From: Bacteroidota bacterium
Lineage (GTDB): Bacteria; Bacteroidota; Bacteroidia; CAILMK01; JAAYUY01
Direction of reading: 5' to 3'
Assembly: GCA_016776505.1 (NCBI GenBank)
Contig: JADHTG010000011.1
Coordinates: forward strand, 1 to 64,000
Length of the DNA stretch: 64,000 bases
In this document: positions 1 to 8,170 of the stretch, piece after piece
How the letters are laid out: each line of letters starts with the position of its first letter
How positions within the stretch are numbered: the stretch's first letter is position 1
Notes under the pieces: generated by a model
Seen by the model: only the letters and a program-made list of their open reading frames with translations
Told to the model about the DNA's origin: nothing
Database searches by the model: none
Position numbers and translations under genes: made by a program

Positions 1-1
1 T

Positions 2-226
2 GCAGAAGGCATCCCATCGGGAAAAGTAGAAAGTGGAATTGGGGATTATTATCCTTCATTAGCTGAGTTTAGACTTTGCGAATCAGGCGCCTGTGCAAGA
101 AAAAAAAATCTGATATCATACATCATCTATGAAAATAGCCATCACCGGGGCCAATGGTCATATCGGGGCCAACCTTTGCAGACAACTCCTGGAAAAAGGA
201 CACCGGATAAATGCACTTCTTTATAA
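2..226 (+). CDS. 3' end of an unrecognised gene (partial)
   Basis: The window opens inside a reading frame that starts before base 1. Its codons are G-rich at position one and look coding up to a run of nine A at 100-108. Read without interruption the frame ends at the TAA at 224-226, overlapping the next gene by almost 100 bases, which is unlikely. A -1 shift in the A-run would instead end it at the TGA at 130-132, giving the usual ATGA overlap with the following gene. I do not recognise the protein. The visible part contains a CESGAC motif followed by lysines. The 5' part lies outside the window. Confidence 0.35.
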   Translation, partial: AEGIPSGKVESGIGDYYPSLAEFRLCESGACARKKNLISYIIYENSHHRGQWSYRGQPLQTTPGKRTPDKCTSL

Positions 227-1115
227 AGACAACAGAGCGCTAAAAGGACTTGATTTAAGGCTTATCAAAGGGGATGTGATGGATACTGCTACTCTTGCTG
301 AGCTGGTGAAAGGATGTGAAATTGTGATGCATCTGGCAGCCGTTATTTCAATCGGCACTAAGGCATCAGACAAACAATTGATTGTCAACACGAATGGCAC
401 AAAAAACATCATACATGCATGTAAAAAGGAAGGTGTTCGCAGATTGATTCATTTCAGTTCCATTCATGCATTTGAGCAAAGGCCTCTTTTTGATAAGCTG
501 GATGAAAGCAGGAAAGGTGTATCAGAAAAAGGCTTCAACTATGATAAATCCAAATACCAGAGCGAACAAGATGTAATTAAAGCTTCAAAGGATGGATTGG
601 ATTGTGTTATTCTGAATCCAACAGCAGTACTTGGTCCTTTTGATTTTAAACCTTCCCTCCTGGGTCAAAGTTTGCTGAGATTAAAGAATGGAGCACTTCC
701 TGCCCTGGTTCCAGGTGGTTTTGACTGGGTGGATGTACGCGACCTGGCTTCAGCAGCCATTTCTGCCATGCATCATGGAAGAATGGGCGAAAAATACCTT
801 ATCGGAGGGACTTACAAAAGTCTGAAGGAATTAGTTGAACTAATTTCACAAATAACACCCATCATCCTCCCCCGAATTAATTGTTCCTACCCATTTGCTT
901 TGCTGGGTTTACCATTGTTCAGCTTGTTGAGCAGGCTAAAAAAGAAAGAACCTTTGTACACCAGGATGTCCCTGGATACACTCAAATTCTCAAATCATTT
1001 TGTTTCTCACGAAAAAGCGGAAAAGGAATTGAAATACCATTCCAGGCCACTGGAAGATACGATCAGAGATAGTTACGCCTGGTTTAAGGAAAATGGGTAT
1101 TATGAAGCAGATTGA
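129..1115 (+). CDS. NAD-dependent epimerase/dehydratase (extended SDR)
   Basis: This is a 328-residue cytoplasmic oxidoreductase of the extended short-chain dehydrogenase family. The N-terminal Rossmann motif TGANGHIG (residues 6-13) binds NAD(P). The active site shows serines at 110-111 and the pair Y138/K142 (YxxxK). The sequence resembles the dihydroflavonol-4-reductase or hopanoid-associated sugar-epimerase branch, which acts on 4-keto or sugar-nucleotide substrates; the actual substrate cannot be told from sequence. Length fits the family. The ATG lies where the preceding frame would end after a -1 shift, so the two may be translationally coupled. No operon partner downstream is obvious, since 250 bases separate it from the next gene. 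Confidence 0.85.
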   Translation: MKIAITGANGHIGANLCRQLLEKGHRINALLYKDNRALKGLDLRLIKGDVMDTATLAELVKGCEIVMHLAAVISIGTKASDKQLIVNTNGTKNIIHACKKEGVRRLIHFSSIHAFEQRPLFDKLDESRKGVSEKGFNYDKSKYQSEQDVIKASKDGLDCVILNPTAVLGPFDFKPSLLGQSLLRLKNGALPALVPGGFDWVDVRDLASAAISAMHHGRMGEKYLIGGTYKSLKELVELISQITPIILPRINCSYPFALLGLPLFSLLSRLKKKEPLYTRMSLDTLKFSNHFVSHEKAEKELKYHSRPLEDTIRDSYAWFKENGYYEAD

Positions 1116-1365
1116 TTCAGGCTTTTTTTTGAATGAATGAGAGACATGATCAAGAACTTTACAACTAGTATTTATTTTTTTTACAAATCGAAAAGCAGGT
1201 AAAGGTATAAAAGCAAAAAGGAGATCGATATACCTTAAACATATAAAATCATATTTTAGTAAACCAGATGCTTAATGCATTCCCACCTCAGTTTCTTCAT
1301 ATTGAATCAATGGACAAATGAGATAATAGGTTTTTTTACTGATATTTGAATCCGATTAAAGAAAC

Positions 1366-2121
1366 ATGGATATTAAACACTTTATCTTACTCAATTGGAT
1401 CTGGATTGGAATTGCCCTGATCATCTTTCCCATTCTTTTCAAAATTACAGTTCCCTATGGCAGGCATAGCAAACGCAGTTGGGGAGCAATGACCGGGAAC
1501 CGCTTAGGATGGATATTAATGGAAAGTACTTCATTGCTCGTGTTCAGCATTTGCTTTTTATGGAATGGCTTTATACATGGACTTGCTTCCTGGCTGTTTT
1601 TTGCCGTATGGCTAATTCATTATATCAATCGTTCTTATGTATTTCCATCAAGATTAATGACAAAAGGAAAAAAAATGCCGCTGGCCATCATGTTCATGGC
1701 TATTCTTTTCAATTTCATGAACGGTTTTTTAAACGGTTATTTTCAGGGGAATTTGAGCAACTACTCTCCTGAGTGGTTTTACAGTCCTCAATTTATCTCA
1801 GGTTCGATGATTTTCACTCTGGGCATGATGATTAACATGCAATCCGATTCCATTTTGATTTCTTTAAGAAAGAATAACTCCAATGGATATTTTATACCCT
1901 ATGGAAAGATGTTCCGCTATATATCCTGCCCAAACCACTTTGGAGAAATAATCGAATGGGCCGGCTTTGCAGTTATGACCTGGAGTTTACCAGGCCTTGC
2001 ATTTTTTATATGGACAGTGGTCAACCTCATGCCCCGGTCCCTGGATCACCACCGATGGTATAAAAGAGAATTCCAGGATTATCCAAAAAACAGAAAAGCT
2101 CTTATCCCCTTTATTTTATAA
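1366..2121 (+). CDS. Steroid 5-alpha-reductase (SRD5A/DUF1295) family membrane protein
   Basis: This 251-residue integral membrane protein has about six hydrophobic segments. Its C-terminal third carries the conserved features of the 3-oxo-5-alpha-steroid 4-dehydrogenase family: CPNHFGE near residue 190, then a HHRWY segment and YPKNRKALIPF at the end. These bind NADPH in characterised members. Family members reduce an enone double bond in steroids or other lipids. The physiological substrate in Bacteroidota is unknown, so the reaction here is inferred only. The start ATG follows a non-coding gap and puts the first membrane helix at residues 8-25. Confidence 0.85.
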   Translation: MDIKHFILLNWIWIGIALIIFPILFKITVPYGRHSKRSWGAMTGNRLGWILMESTSLLVFSICFLWNGFIHGLASWLFFAVWLIHYINRSYVFPSRLMTKGKKMPLAIMFMAILFNFMNGFLNGYFQGNLSNYSPEWFYSPQFISGSMIFTLGMMINMQSDSILISLRKNNSNGYFIPYGKMFRYISCPNHFGEIIEWAGFAVMTWSLPGLAFFIWTVVNLMPRSLDHHRWYKREFQDYPKNRKALIPFIL

Positions 2122-2184
2122 ATTAATGGCCTGTTATTTGACTTAAAATTAAAAATGATCAAACACTAATCAGACTGATTTACA

Positions 2185-2192
2185 TAATTTTG
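2185..2192 (+). promoter_or_regulatory. Bacteroidota-type -7 element (TAATTTTG)
   Basis: TAATTTTG matches the TAnnTTTG consensus and lies 26 bases upstream of the DUF4197 gene start at 2219. No good -33 TTG is visible at the usual 19-21 base spacing. Confidence 0.5.
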
Positions 2193-2218
2193 CAATTTGA
2201 AAATGAAATGAATTAATT

Positions 2219-2956
2219 ATGAAAAAAATCGCATTATCTCTAATACTTGTTAGCTTTTTAGTGAGCAGCTGCGACTTGCTTAACAGCATCAGCATGTCAG
2301 ATATTGAAAAAGTAATGGATGGTTCAGCTAACTCGCCCAAAGCACTTACCAATTCGGAAGTCATTAAAGGCCTGAAGGAAGCATTGAATGTAGGCACAAA
2401 TAATGCTGTCAATATGTTGAGTAAACAAGATGGATTTTTTAAAGATCCCATTCTTAAAATACCATTTCCATCCGAAGCTCAATTTGTTGCAGACAAACTC
2501 AGGCAGGTCGGATTAGGAGATATGGTGGATAATTTTGAACTAAAAATGAATCGTGGTGCCGAAGCTGCCGTGGTAAAGGCTACTCCTATATTCACTTCTG
2601 CAATTACCAGTATGAGCATACAGGATGCCATGGGTATTTTAAAAGGAAGTGAGAATGCAGCTACCACTTATTTCAAAAACAAAACCTCAACCGCATTGTA
2701 CAATGCATTTTCCCCACAGGTGAAAGGAGTGCTGGAGCAGATGCAAATTACTAATTACTGGACTGATCTCACTTCAGCCTACAACAAACTTCCTTTCAGT
2801 CAGAAAGTAGAAACAGATTTAACCCGCTACGTGACAAATAAAGCGATGGACGGCCTTTTCACCAAAATTGAAAACGAAGAAAAAGCGATCAGGGAAAACC
2901 CTGCAGCCCGGATCAGTGAGATTCTAAAACGGGTGTTTGGATCTCTGGATAATTAA
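2219..2956 (+). CDS. DUF4197 lipoprotein
   Basis: This 245-residue protein begins with a lipoprotein signal peptide whose lipobox LVSSC places the acylated cysteine at residue 18, so it should be anchored in the outer or inner membrane facing the periplasm. The remainder matches the DUF4197 family: a conserved block with KGLKEAL and GTNNAV near residues 58-70, then the KIPFP segment, RGAEAA, and a helical C-terminus. The function of DUF4197 is not known. The gene stands alone between non-coding gaps of about 100 and 260 bases and has its own promoter element. Confidence 0.85.
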   Translation: MKKIALSLILVSFLVSSCDLLNSISMSDIEKVMDGSANSPKALTNSEVIKGLKEALNVGTNNAVNMLSKQDGFFKDPILKIPFPSEAQFVADKLRQVGLGDMVDNFELKMNRGAEAAVVKATPIFTSAITSMSIQDAMGILKGSENAATTYFKNKTSTALYNAFSPQVKGVLEQMQITNYWTDLTSAYNKLPFSQKVETDLTRYVTNKAMDGLFTKIENEEKAIRENPAARISEILKRVFGSLDN

Positions 2957-3184
2957 CCAAAGCGAAATAATTGATCATGTGACTGATTGTAAATGTAGAT
3001 CTCTGTATTTTCAGTTTTAGATGGTGATTTTGGAAACATCCTTCTTCACAGCTCAAAAACATCCCTGTTTTAATTAAATTCCCATTTTGTTTCCTTAAAA
3101 TACTATAAGGAGGAATAGATATTTATCTATTAAATTAAAATAATTCCTTATTAAGAATCATTTTCGTTATAACCTATACTATTG

Positions 3185-3192
3185 TACCTTTG
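3185..3192 (+). promoter_or_regulatory. Bacteroidota-type -7 element (TACCTTTG)
   Basis: TACCTTTG fits TAnnTTTG and ends 23 bases before the ATG at 3216. A weak TTTTC sits about 19 bases further upstream in place of -33 TTTG. Confidence 0.5.
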
Positions 3193-3215
3193 CTAAAAAT
3201 TTAAATCCAAACCAG

Positions 3216-4469
3216 ATGCATATCAAGAAAGTTATTTTCCTAAAATTATTCCTGTTTACTATTTTAACAAATAGCTTTAGCCAGGCAAATATTGTGATCA
3301 ATGACCAGATACAATTTTTAAATGATCAAATCGACAACAGCCTCATTGAAAAGTTTGAAAAAGCAGGCATTAACTATTCTTTCAGTATCCATATGAAAAC
3401 TCCTTGCGATTATTACTATACAGTATTAGATCAGCAGGAAAACAGCAAAAGAGTGACTATAGAAAATTGCAAAAAAGAAGTGATTGGAAGCTTAAATTTA
3501 TTGCAGAAGACTGCTGGTTTCTCTGATCAGGATTATGCCAGTATGTTGTATTTTAAGATCCTGGATATTATACAGAATCCTTTTGTTTATGTCGTTACGG
3601 AAGAAAAGCCTATTCAAAAAGAAGTCGTCATTAATAAAGAGCAGGAAATCAAAACAGATACTGATGTAACTCAAGCAGATGAAGATCAAGAGGAATTAGC
3701 GACTGATATGAATCAGTCAGGCAATCAACACGACAGCCGGTATTTTTTCTCTCCTTCCTCTTACAATTTAAAAAAAGGCGAGCTTTATTATAATACGATT
3801 TATTTTGTATTGCACGATATTCAATATGGTGTAACTGATCATTTTTCAGTGGGTATGGGAACTTCAATTTTAGGCATCCCTTTTTATATCACACCCAAAT
3901 TCAGTTATTCAATAAATGAAAAAAACCACATTGCTGTTGGAGATATGATGATGTTTGGTACCTGGGGTGTTAATTTTGTATCTAACCTCGCATATGCCAC
4001 TTATACCTATGGCTCAAGAAAAAATAATATGACTTTGGGATTGGGATATTTTTCTGCTACTGAAGGAGATCTATTCAACCAAAAGTTTAACCAGCCAGTT
4101 GTTAGTTTTTCTGCTATGGCCCAGCTTTCACCTTATATTTATTTTATTACAGAAAATTATTTCATTCATTATAAAGGCAAATATTCAGCTAATTACAGCC
4201 ATTATAATGATAGCACTGGAGAATACAGTAGTTTTTATGAAGATTATAGTTTAAATACCAATTTACTAATGGGATTTACAGGCTTCCGGCTGATCAATAA
4301 AAACAAAGACATCATTGGTTGGCAGTTTGGATTAACATACTTTGCCAGGATGATGGATGATATTCCCCCAAAATATTCTGGTAGTGATTGGTATACAAGT
4401 GCTAATGGTCTGAATGCCCTCATGATTCCATCGGTAAGCTATACACATAAATTTGGGAAAAAATACTAG
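3216..4469 (+). CDS. Secreted protein with predicted C-terminal beta-barrel
   Basis: This 417-residue protein has a signal peptide ending near residue 22 (SFSQA). An alpha/beta N-terminal part follows (residues 25-120), then an acidic, glutamine-rich linker (about 130-170), then some 240 residues of alternating aromatic and polar strands from the FFSPSSYNLKKGE segment to the C-terminal phenylalanine-rich end. The second half looks like an outer-membrane barrel family seen widely in Bacteroidota without known function. Nothing indicates an enzyme. The N-terminal part is not recognised. It is monocistronic, with a promoter element just upstream. Confidence 0.7.
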   Translation: MHIKKVIFLKLFLFTILTNSFSQANIVINDQIQFLNDQIDNSLIEKFEKAGINYSFSIHMKTPCDYYYTVLDQQENSKRVTIENCKKEVIGSLNLLQKTAGFSDQDYASMLYFKILDIIQNPFVYVVTEEKPIQKEVVINKEQEIKTDTDVTQADEDQEELATDMNQSGNQHDSRYFFSPSSYNLKKGELYYNTIYFVLHDIQYGVTDHFSVGMGTSILGIPFYITPKFSYSINEKNHIAVGDMMMFGTWGVNFVSNLAYATYTYGSRKNNMTLGLGYFSATEGDLFNQKFNQPVVSFSAMAQLSPYIYFITENYFIHYKGKYSANYSHYNDSTGEYSSFYEDYSLNTNLLMGFTGFRLINKNKDIIGWQFGLTYFARMMDDIPPKYSGSDWYTSANGLNALMIPSVSYTHKFGKKY

Positions 4470-4553
4470 GGATAAAAACAGTCATTGTTGATTTCAGAAA
4501 CAGCAATTGCAGCTTATTTATCCTGATTTCATGCATCATAATTATTTATAAAT

Positions 4554-5147
4554 ATGAAAAAATTAATAATACTATTTTGCTTCTCGCTTTTAACTTTTGC
4601 ATCATTTGCAACTATTCACATCGTCAGGGTCTGGGATGGATATTATCAGTTTATTTCGGCTGACATTACCATCCAACTGGGTGATACGGTTCAATGGCTC
4701 CCCTTGGATGTTCCTTCCTCTGTTCATACGATCACTTCAACAAACATTCCTTCGGGAGCAGATTCTTTTGACCAGATATGGCAGGCACCTGCTGATACTT
4801 TTTTTCAATACGTTCCACAGATAGCCGGGCTTTACCAATATGTGTGTACACCCCATGTTTCTTTCGGGATGGTGGGATCCATTACTGTGCTCAATGGCAC
4901 ATCAGCAATACCTGATAGTAATCCGGCCCCGGATGAATTAGGAATTTATCCCAATCCAAGTACTGGAATTATTCGTTTTACGGAATCAGCTACGCTATTT
5001 GACTACAATGTTTACAATACCGGGGGAAAAATCCTGCTTTCTGACAAACGGGAAAACTTCCTGGATATTTCAGGCCTGCCAAATGGGGTGTATTTTCTTG
5101 AGATTACAGGTAATGAACCTAAAACCTTTAGCATCATAAAGAAATAA
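4554..5147 (+). CDS. Plastocyanin-like cupredoxin with T9SS sorting domain
   Basis: This 197-residue exported blue-copper protein has a signal peptide at residues 1-19. The cupredoxin domain (about 22-115) shows a complete type 1 copper site: H58, then C98, H101 and M106 in the spacing C-x2-H-x4-M typical of plastocyanin-like proteins. Residues 131-197 form a T9SS type A sorting domain starting with IYPNPS and ending in lysines, so the protein should cross the outer membrane and be attached to the surface or released. An electron-transfer or copper-binding role outside the cell is inferred; no redox partner is adjacent. Confidence 0.88.
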   Translation: MKKLIILFCFSLLTFASFATIHIVRVWDGYYQFISADITIQLGDTVQWLPLDVPSSVHTITSTNIPSGADSFDQIWQAPADTFFQYVPQIAGLYQYVCTPHVSFGMVGSITVLNGTSAIPDSNPAPDELGIYPNPSTGIIRFTESATLFDYNVYNTGGKILLSDKRENFLDISGLPNGVYFLEITGNEPKTFSIIKK

Positions 5148-5151
5148 CTGA

Positions 5152-5301
5152 ACCCTTACTGCTTCAAGCGTCCACGCTTGAAGTGGTTCATCTTGTTTTT
5201 ATCATAAGTACTGAGTAAAATTATTTACCCTTACTGCTTCAAGCGTCCACGCTTGAAGCGTTTCATCTTGTTTTTATCATAAGTACTAAGTAAAATTATT
5301 T
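5152..5301. repeat. Two tandem 75-bp units with a CTTCAAGCGT palindrome
   Basis: Two consecutive 75-base units (5152-5226 and 5227-5301) differ at only a few positions, and a third begins (ACCCT) before the match is lost. Each contains the inverted repeat GCTTCAAGCGT-CC-ACGCTTGAAGC: 5161-5183 with its outermost pair mismatched, and 5236-5259 perfect. The units lie between convergent genes and could act as transcription terminators or as REP-like elements. Confidence 0.85.
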
Positions 5302-5393
5302 ACCCTATCAAACTGCAGATACAAATTCATCAAGTCCGCAGGCTGGATGAGCCTATAAGCTTCCAGTGTAAGCATTCACATGCGTATTGTAAG

Positions 5394-6845
5394 CTAATCC
5401 TTTACACTCTTCAATAAAAACTTATCATAAAGCAACAAGGCTATGCCCGTAAATAATCCCAGGGAAGTATAAACGATCCAAATCCGGTCGGGATGATAGT
5501 TTGTCCATAGAAAGCGCGTCAGTTCTGAATCCGTAAAATCCAGGAGTGTTTTAGCCTGGTTCCAGTAATCGGTTTGTGTAAAATTCTCAGATATTTCCGG
5601 TAAGCTCAATCCCCTGCTTGACAGCTCTGTTTTCAGGAAAGTGAATTTATCAGCGAACATTTCATAAGCTTTTCCGGATAACAATCCGCCAAAAAAGTTC
5701 CCACCAGCCATCGGTAGAAAGGACATGCCCATGTAGAGTGCTACTTTATCCTTTGGAGCAATTCGTCCCAGGTATTCTGTGATCTTCGGAGAACTCGACA
5801 TCTCCCCTATTGCAAAAATTAATAAGGAAGCAAACAAAAACAATCCATTTTGAAAAACAAACCATAGTGTTAGACCAATCGTGGCAACGAATATACCGCT
5901 GATCATGGCACTCAGGGGTTTCCATTTCATGACAAGGGTAGAGATCAATACCTGGAACAGGATGATGTAAAAGGCGTCTAAATTAATCAGCATTTCCGGG
6001 GCAATGGTCCCTTCGGCAGTACCTATTTTAGAAGCAATCCAGGGTGAAATATTACTGATCAGATGATAAACGGTGGTAGTGTCGGTCCAGTCCTGTATAA
6101 AGATGGGGAGGGTGAAATACAATTGCCACCACATGATCCAGAAGCCTACGATCAGGATTAAAAAGAGTGTAAATTTCAGATCTGTAAGTACCTCTACAAT
6201 ATTTTTAAATATTTTGCCAATCGATGATATCAAATTTCCAGGCTGTCTTATTCGATCCGGCTCCCTATAAAACAGGATTACCAGGATCAGGTTCAGGGTA
6301 ATCGCTAAAGAAGATACGATAAAGACAAATGACCAGTCAATCTCTCGGACTTTGGAAGCCACTATTGGTCCAATAAAGCCACCCACATTTACTATCATAT
6401 AAAATATTCCAAAACCTATGGATGATGTTTCTTTTGTTGTTGTTTTTGCAATCGTGGCAGAAACAACCGGTTTGAATAAAGCTGCTCCGATGGCCGTATA
6501 AACCAGGACGGTCATTACAGCTGCATAGGAATGCACCTGTCCTAACAAATAATAGCCTGAAATCAATACAAAATAGGCCATGATCAGTACTTTTTTAAAA
6601 CCAATTCGATCCGCAATCGATCCGGTAATGACAGGCAGAAAGTAAACAATTCCACCAAAAGTTCCCATCAATACTCCTTTTTGCATATGAGTAAAACCCA
6701 AAGCGCCTGTGTCTTTAGCACTGGTAAGGTAAATGGCTAGAACAGCAAAAATGCCGTAATAAGCCCATCGCTCAAATAATTCCATGGTGTTGGCCACCCA
6801 GAATGTGCGCGGGAATTTTTTATAAACAGATGTGGATTTGAACAT
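5394..6845 (-). CDS. POT/PTR family proton-coupled peptide transporter (MFS)
   Basis: This 483-residue membrane protein has about 12-14 transmembrane helices. Helix 1 carries the signature of proton-dependent oligopeptide transporters, ExxERxxxY, as E22, E25, R26 and Y30, which couples proton and peptide binding in this family. The likely role is uptake of di- and tripeptides or related compounds across the inner membrane. A long insertion between helices near residues 250-290 and another of about 60 residues near 395-450 are visible. The nearest gene on the same strand starts 58 bases away, so it may be the last gene of a unit with the upstream PCMD protein. Confidence 0.85.
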   Translation of the reverse strand: MFKSTSVYKKFPRTFWVANTMELFERWAYYGIFAVLAIYLTSAKDTGALGFTHMQKGVLMGTFGGIVYFLPVITGSIADRIGFKKVLIMAYFVLISGYYLLGQVHSYAAVMTVLVYTAIGAALFKPVVSATIAKTTTKETSSIGFGIFYMIVNVGGFIGPIVASKVREIDWSFVFIVSSLAITLNLILVILFYREPDRIRQPGNLISSIGKIFKNIVEVLTDLKFTLFLILIVGFWIMWWQLYFTLPIFIQDWTDTTTVYHLISNISPWIASKIGTAEGTIAPEMLINLDAFYIILFQVLISTLVMKWKPLSAMISGIFVATIGLTLWFVFQNGLFLFASLLIFAIGEMSSSPKITEYLGRIAPKDKVALYMGMSFLPMAGGNFFGGLLSGKAYEMFADKFTFLKTELSSRGLSLPEISENFTQTDYWNQAKTLLDFTDSELTRFLWTNYHPDRIWIVYTSLGLFTGIALLLYDKFLLKSVKD

Positions 6846-6903
6846 ATTTTAATTTGGCTACTGGGAAAATAATAAGATCAGGCAGATTGAAATAATGCTT
6901 AAT

Positions 6904-7806
6904 TTATTTCAAAACCAGCTTTTTTTGAGTTATTCCATCATGGGAAATACAGCTGAGGGTATAAATCCCTTTCGGTAGCTGCCCCATTTCAATAATGGAT
7001 TCAGGCTCAAATATGGTCTGTTCATGCACTTTTTGTCCATAGAGATTATGGATTATGACTTTTGATTTCCCGGCCCTGGCCTGTTTTATAAAAACCAAAT
7101 TTGATGACGGGTTAGGATATAGTTCGAAGCGGTCGTCATTTTGAGTTTCAGGCACACTACTCGTTTCATAATCAAACCATAAGCTATCTATCAATAGAAG
7201 CGAACCCGCTGGCGGACTTACACTGTTCGATGTTAGTATAACTATATTCATGCTGTCCGGATCATCCTGTGACCAATAATTGATATACACTTCAAAAGGG
7301 GTCCATACACTATCTGTTAGGCCACTTTCATAAAATCCAATTCCGACCGTATCCGGCTCCTGGAGGATGCTGTCATGCTTAAATAAGCTGACTGAAATAA
7401 ACCATTTATCATTGGCCTGGGGCCAGTATTTGTTATAGCCTTTTAGTCGCAAAGGCCTTTTACTAAAAGGGATTCCCCCAAATAATTTATGTTCCATTGT
7501 AGAGGTATTTACTTCAAATCCGCCTATGGTCATAAAACCAGGAACAACAGCCTGTCCACCCAGAATGGGTATACTCTCCAGCCTGGCTGCATAATCTCCG
7601 GAATGAACATCTGTGGCCTCTTTATTTACTGAAAATACCAATAATGGGGAAGTCGCCTGATTGGGTGTCGTCCAGTGTTGGGGTTCTTCATAAACAACAT
7701 ATTTGATCCAGTTTTCCATAGCTGCATTGGGAATATCCTGGGCTTTTAGCGGGAAAGCAGAAAAAAATAATTGAAGGGAAAAAAATGAAAACATCAAATA
7801 TTTCAT
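6904..7806 (-). CDS. PCMD-domain secreted protein with T9SS sorting domain
   Basis: The protein is 300 residues from the ATG at 7806. An earlier in-frame start at 7836 would put ten extra polar residues before the signal peptide, so 7806 is preferred; a -7 promoter element lies 18 bases upstream of it. After the signal peptide (ending near FPLKAQ) comes a jelly-roll domain beginning with NAAMENW and including a PQHWTTPN segment, as in the putative carbohydrate metabolism domain (PCMD) family. The C-terminus from about residue 230 is a T9SS type A sorting domain (LYPNPS). A carbohydrate-binding or surface role is plausible; no substrate can be named. Confidence 0.8.
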   Translation of the reverse strand: MKYLMFSFFSLQLFFSAFPLKAQDIPNAAMENWIKYVVYEEPQHWTTPNQATSPLLVFSVNKEATDVHSGDYAARLESIPILGGQAVVPGFMTIGGFEVNTSTMEHKLFGGIPFSKRPLRLKGYNKYWPQANDKWFISVSLFKHDSILQEPDTVGIGFYESGLTDSVWTPFEVYINYWSQDDPDSMNIVILTSNSVSPPAGSLLLIDSLWFDYETSSVPETQNDDRFELYPNPSSNLVFIKQARAGKSKVIIHNLYGQKVHEQTIFEPESIIEMGQLPKGIYTLSCISHDGITQKKLVLK

Positions 7807-7823
7807 ATCATTTCTTTTTTGAG

Positions 7824-7831
7824 CAAATATA
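7824..7831 (-). promoter_or_regulatory. Bacteroidota-type -7 element, minus strand
   Basis: The plus-strand CAAATATA reads TATATTTG on the minus strand, matching TAnnTTTG, 18 bases upstream of the PCMD gene start at 7806. It supports the shorter start. Confidence 0.4.
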
Positions 7832-7970
7832 ATCATAATAGCCTGTAAATAATCTATGGGACATTCCCTTCTCAGCCAGTATCATTATTAAGAATAATCC
7901 CAAAAAAGAGATTAATTTCTTGAATATAGAATAGGCAATAAAAACAAAATCAATAAAATATTATATATTT

Positions 7971-8024
7971 ACAGATACTTATTTGATTACAGATACTTAT
8001 TTGATTACAGATACCTAATTTATT
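7971..8024. repeat. Three tandem copies of an 18-bp unit
   Basis: The unit ACAGATACTTATTTGATT occurs at 7971-7988 and 7989-8006 exactly, and at 8007-8024 with three differences. It lies about 150 bases upstream of the DUF3078 gene. It may be a simple tandem expansion or a set of protein-binding sites. Confidence 0.85.
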
Positions 8025-8170
8025 TTGGCACAATTTTATCATATAGTGAAACTCCTTTTAAAAAGGGAAAACGAAGATTCCAGGGAAATTCCTAATCAAA
8101 AAAACAAATAAGGATCAGGCATTCTCTTCTTCGAAATAATTAAAATGTTCAATACTAATTAAAAAAAATC

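Larger units (their letters stand above)
7807..8170. other. Gene-free AT-rich spacer between divergent genes
   Basis: This spacer of about 360 bases separates the divergent PCMD and DUF3078 genes. It holds a -7 promoter element for the leftward gene and the 18-bp tandem repeat listed separately. No reading frame of convincing composition or RNA gene is visible in it. Confidence 0.6.

Noticed and set aside
5152-5301. CRISPR-like regularly repeated palindromic units
   Set aside because: The units are contiguous with no variable spacers, only two copies are complete, and no cas genes are present.
7971-8024. CRISPR or iteron origin from the three 18-bp repeats
   Set aside because: There are no spacers, no replication initiator gene, and only three copies.
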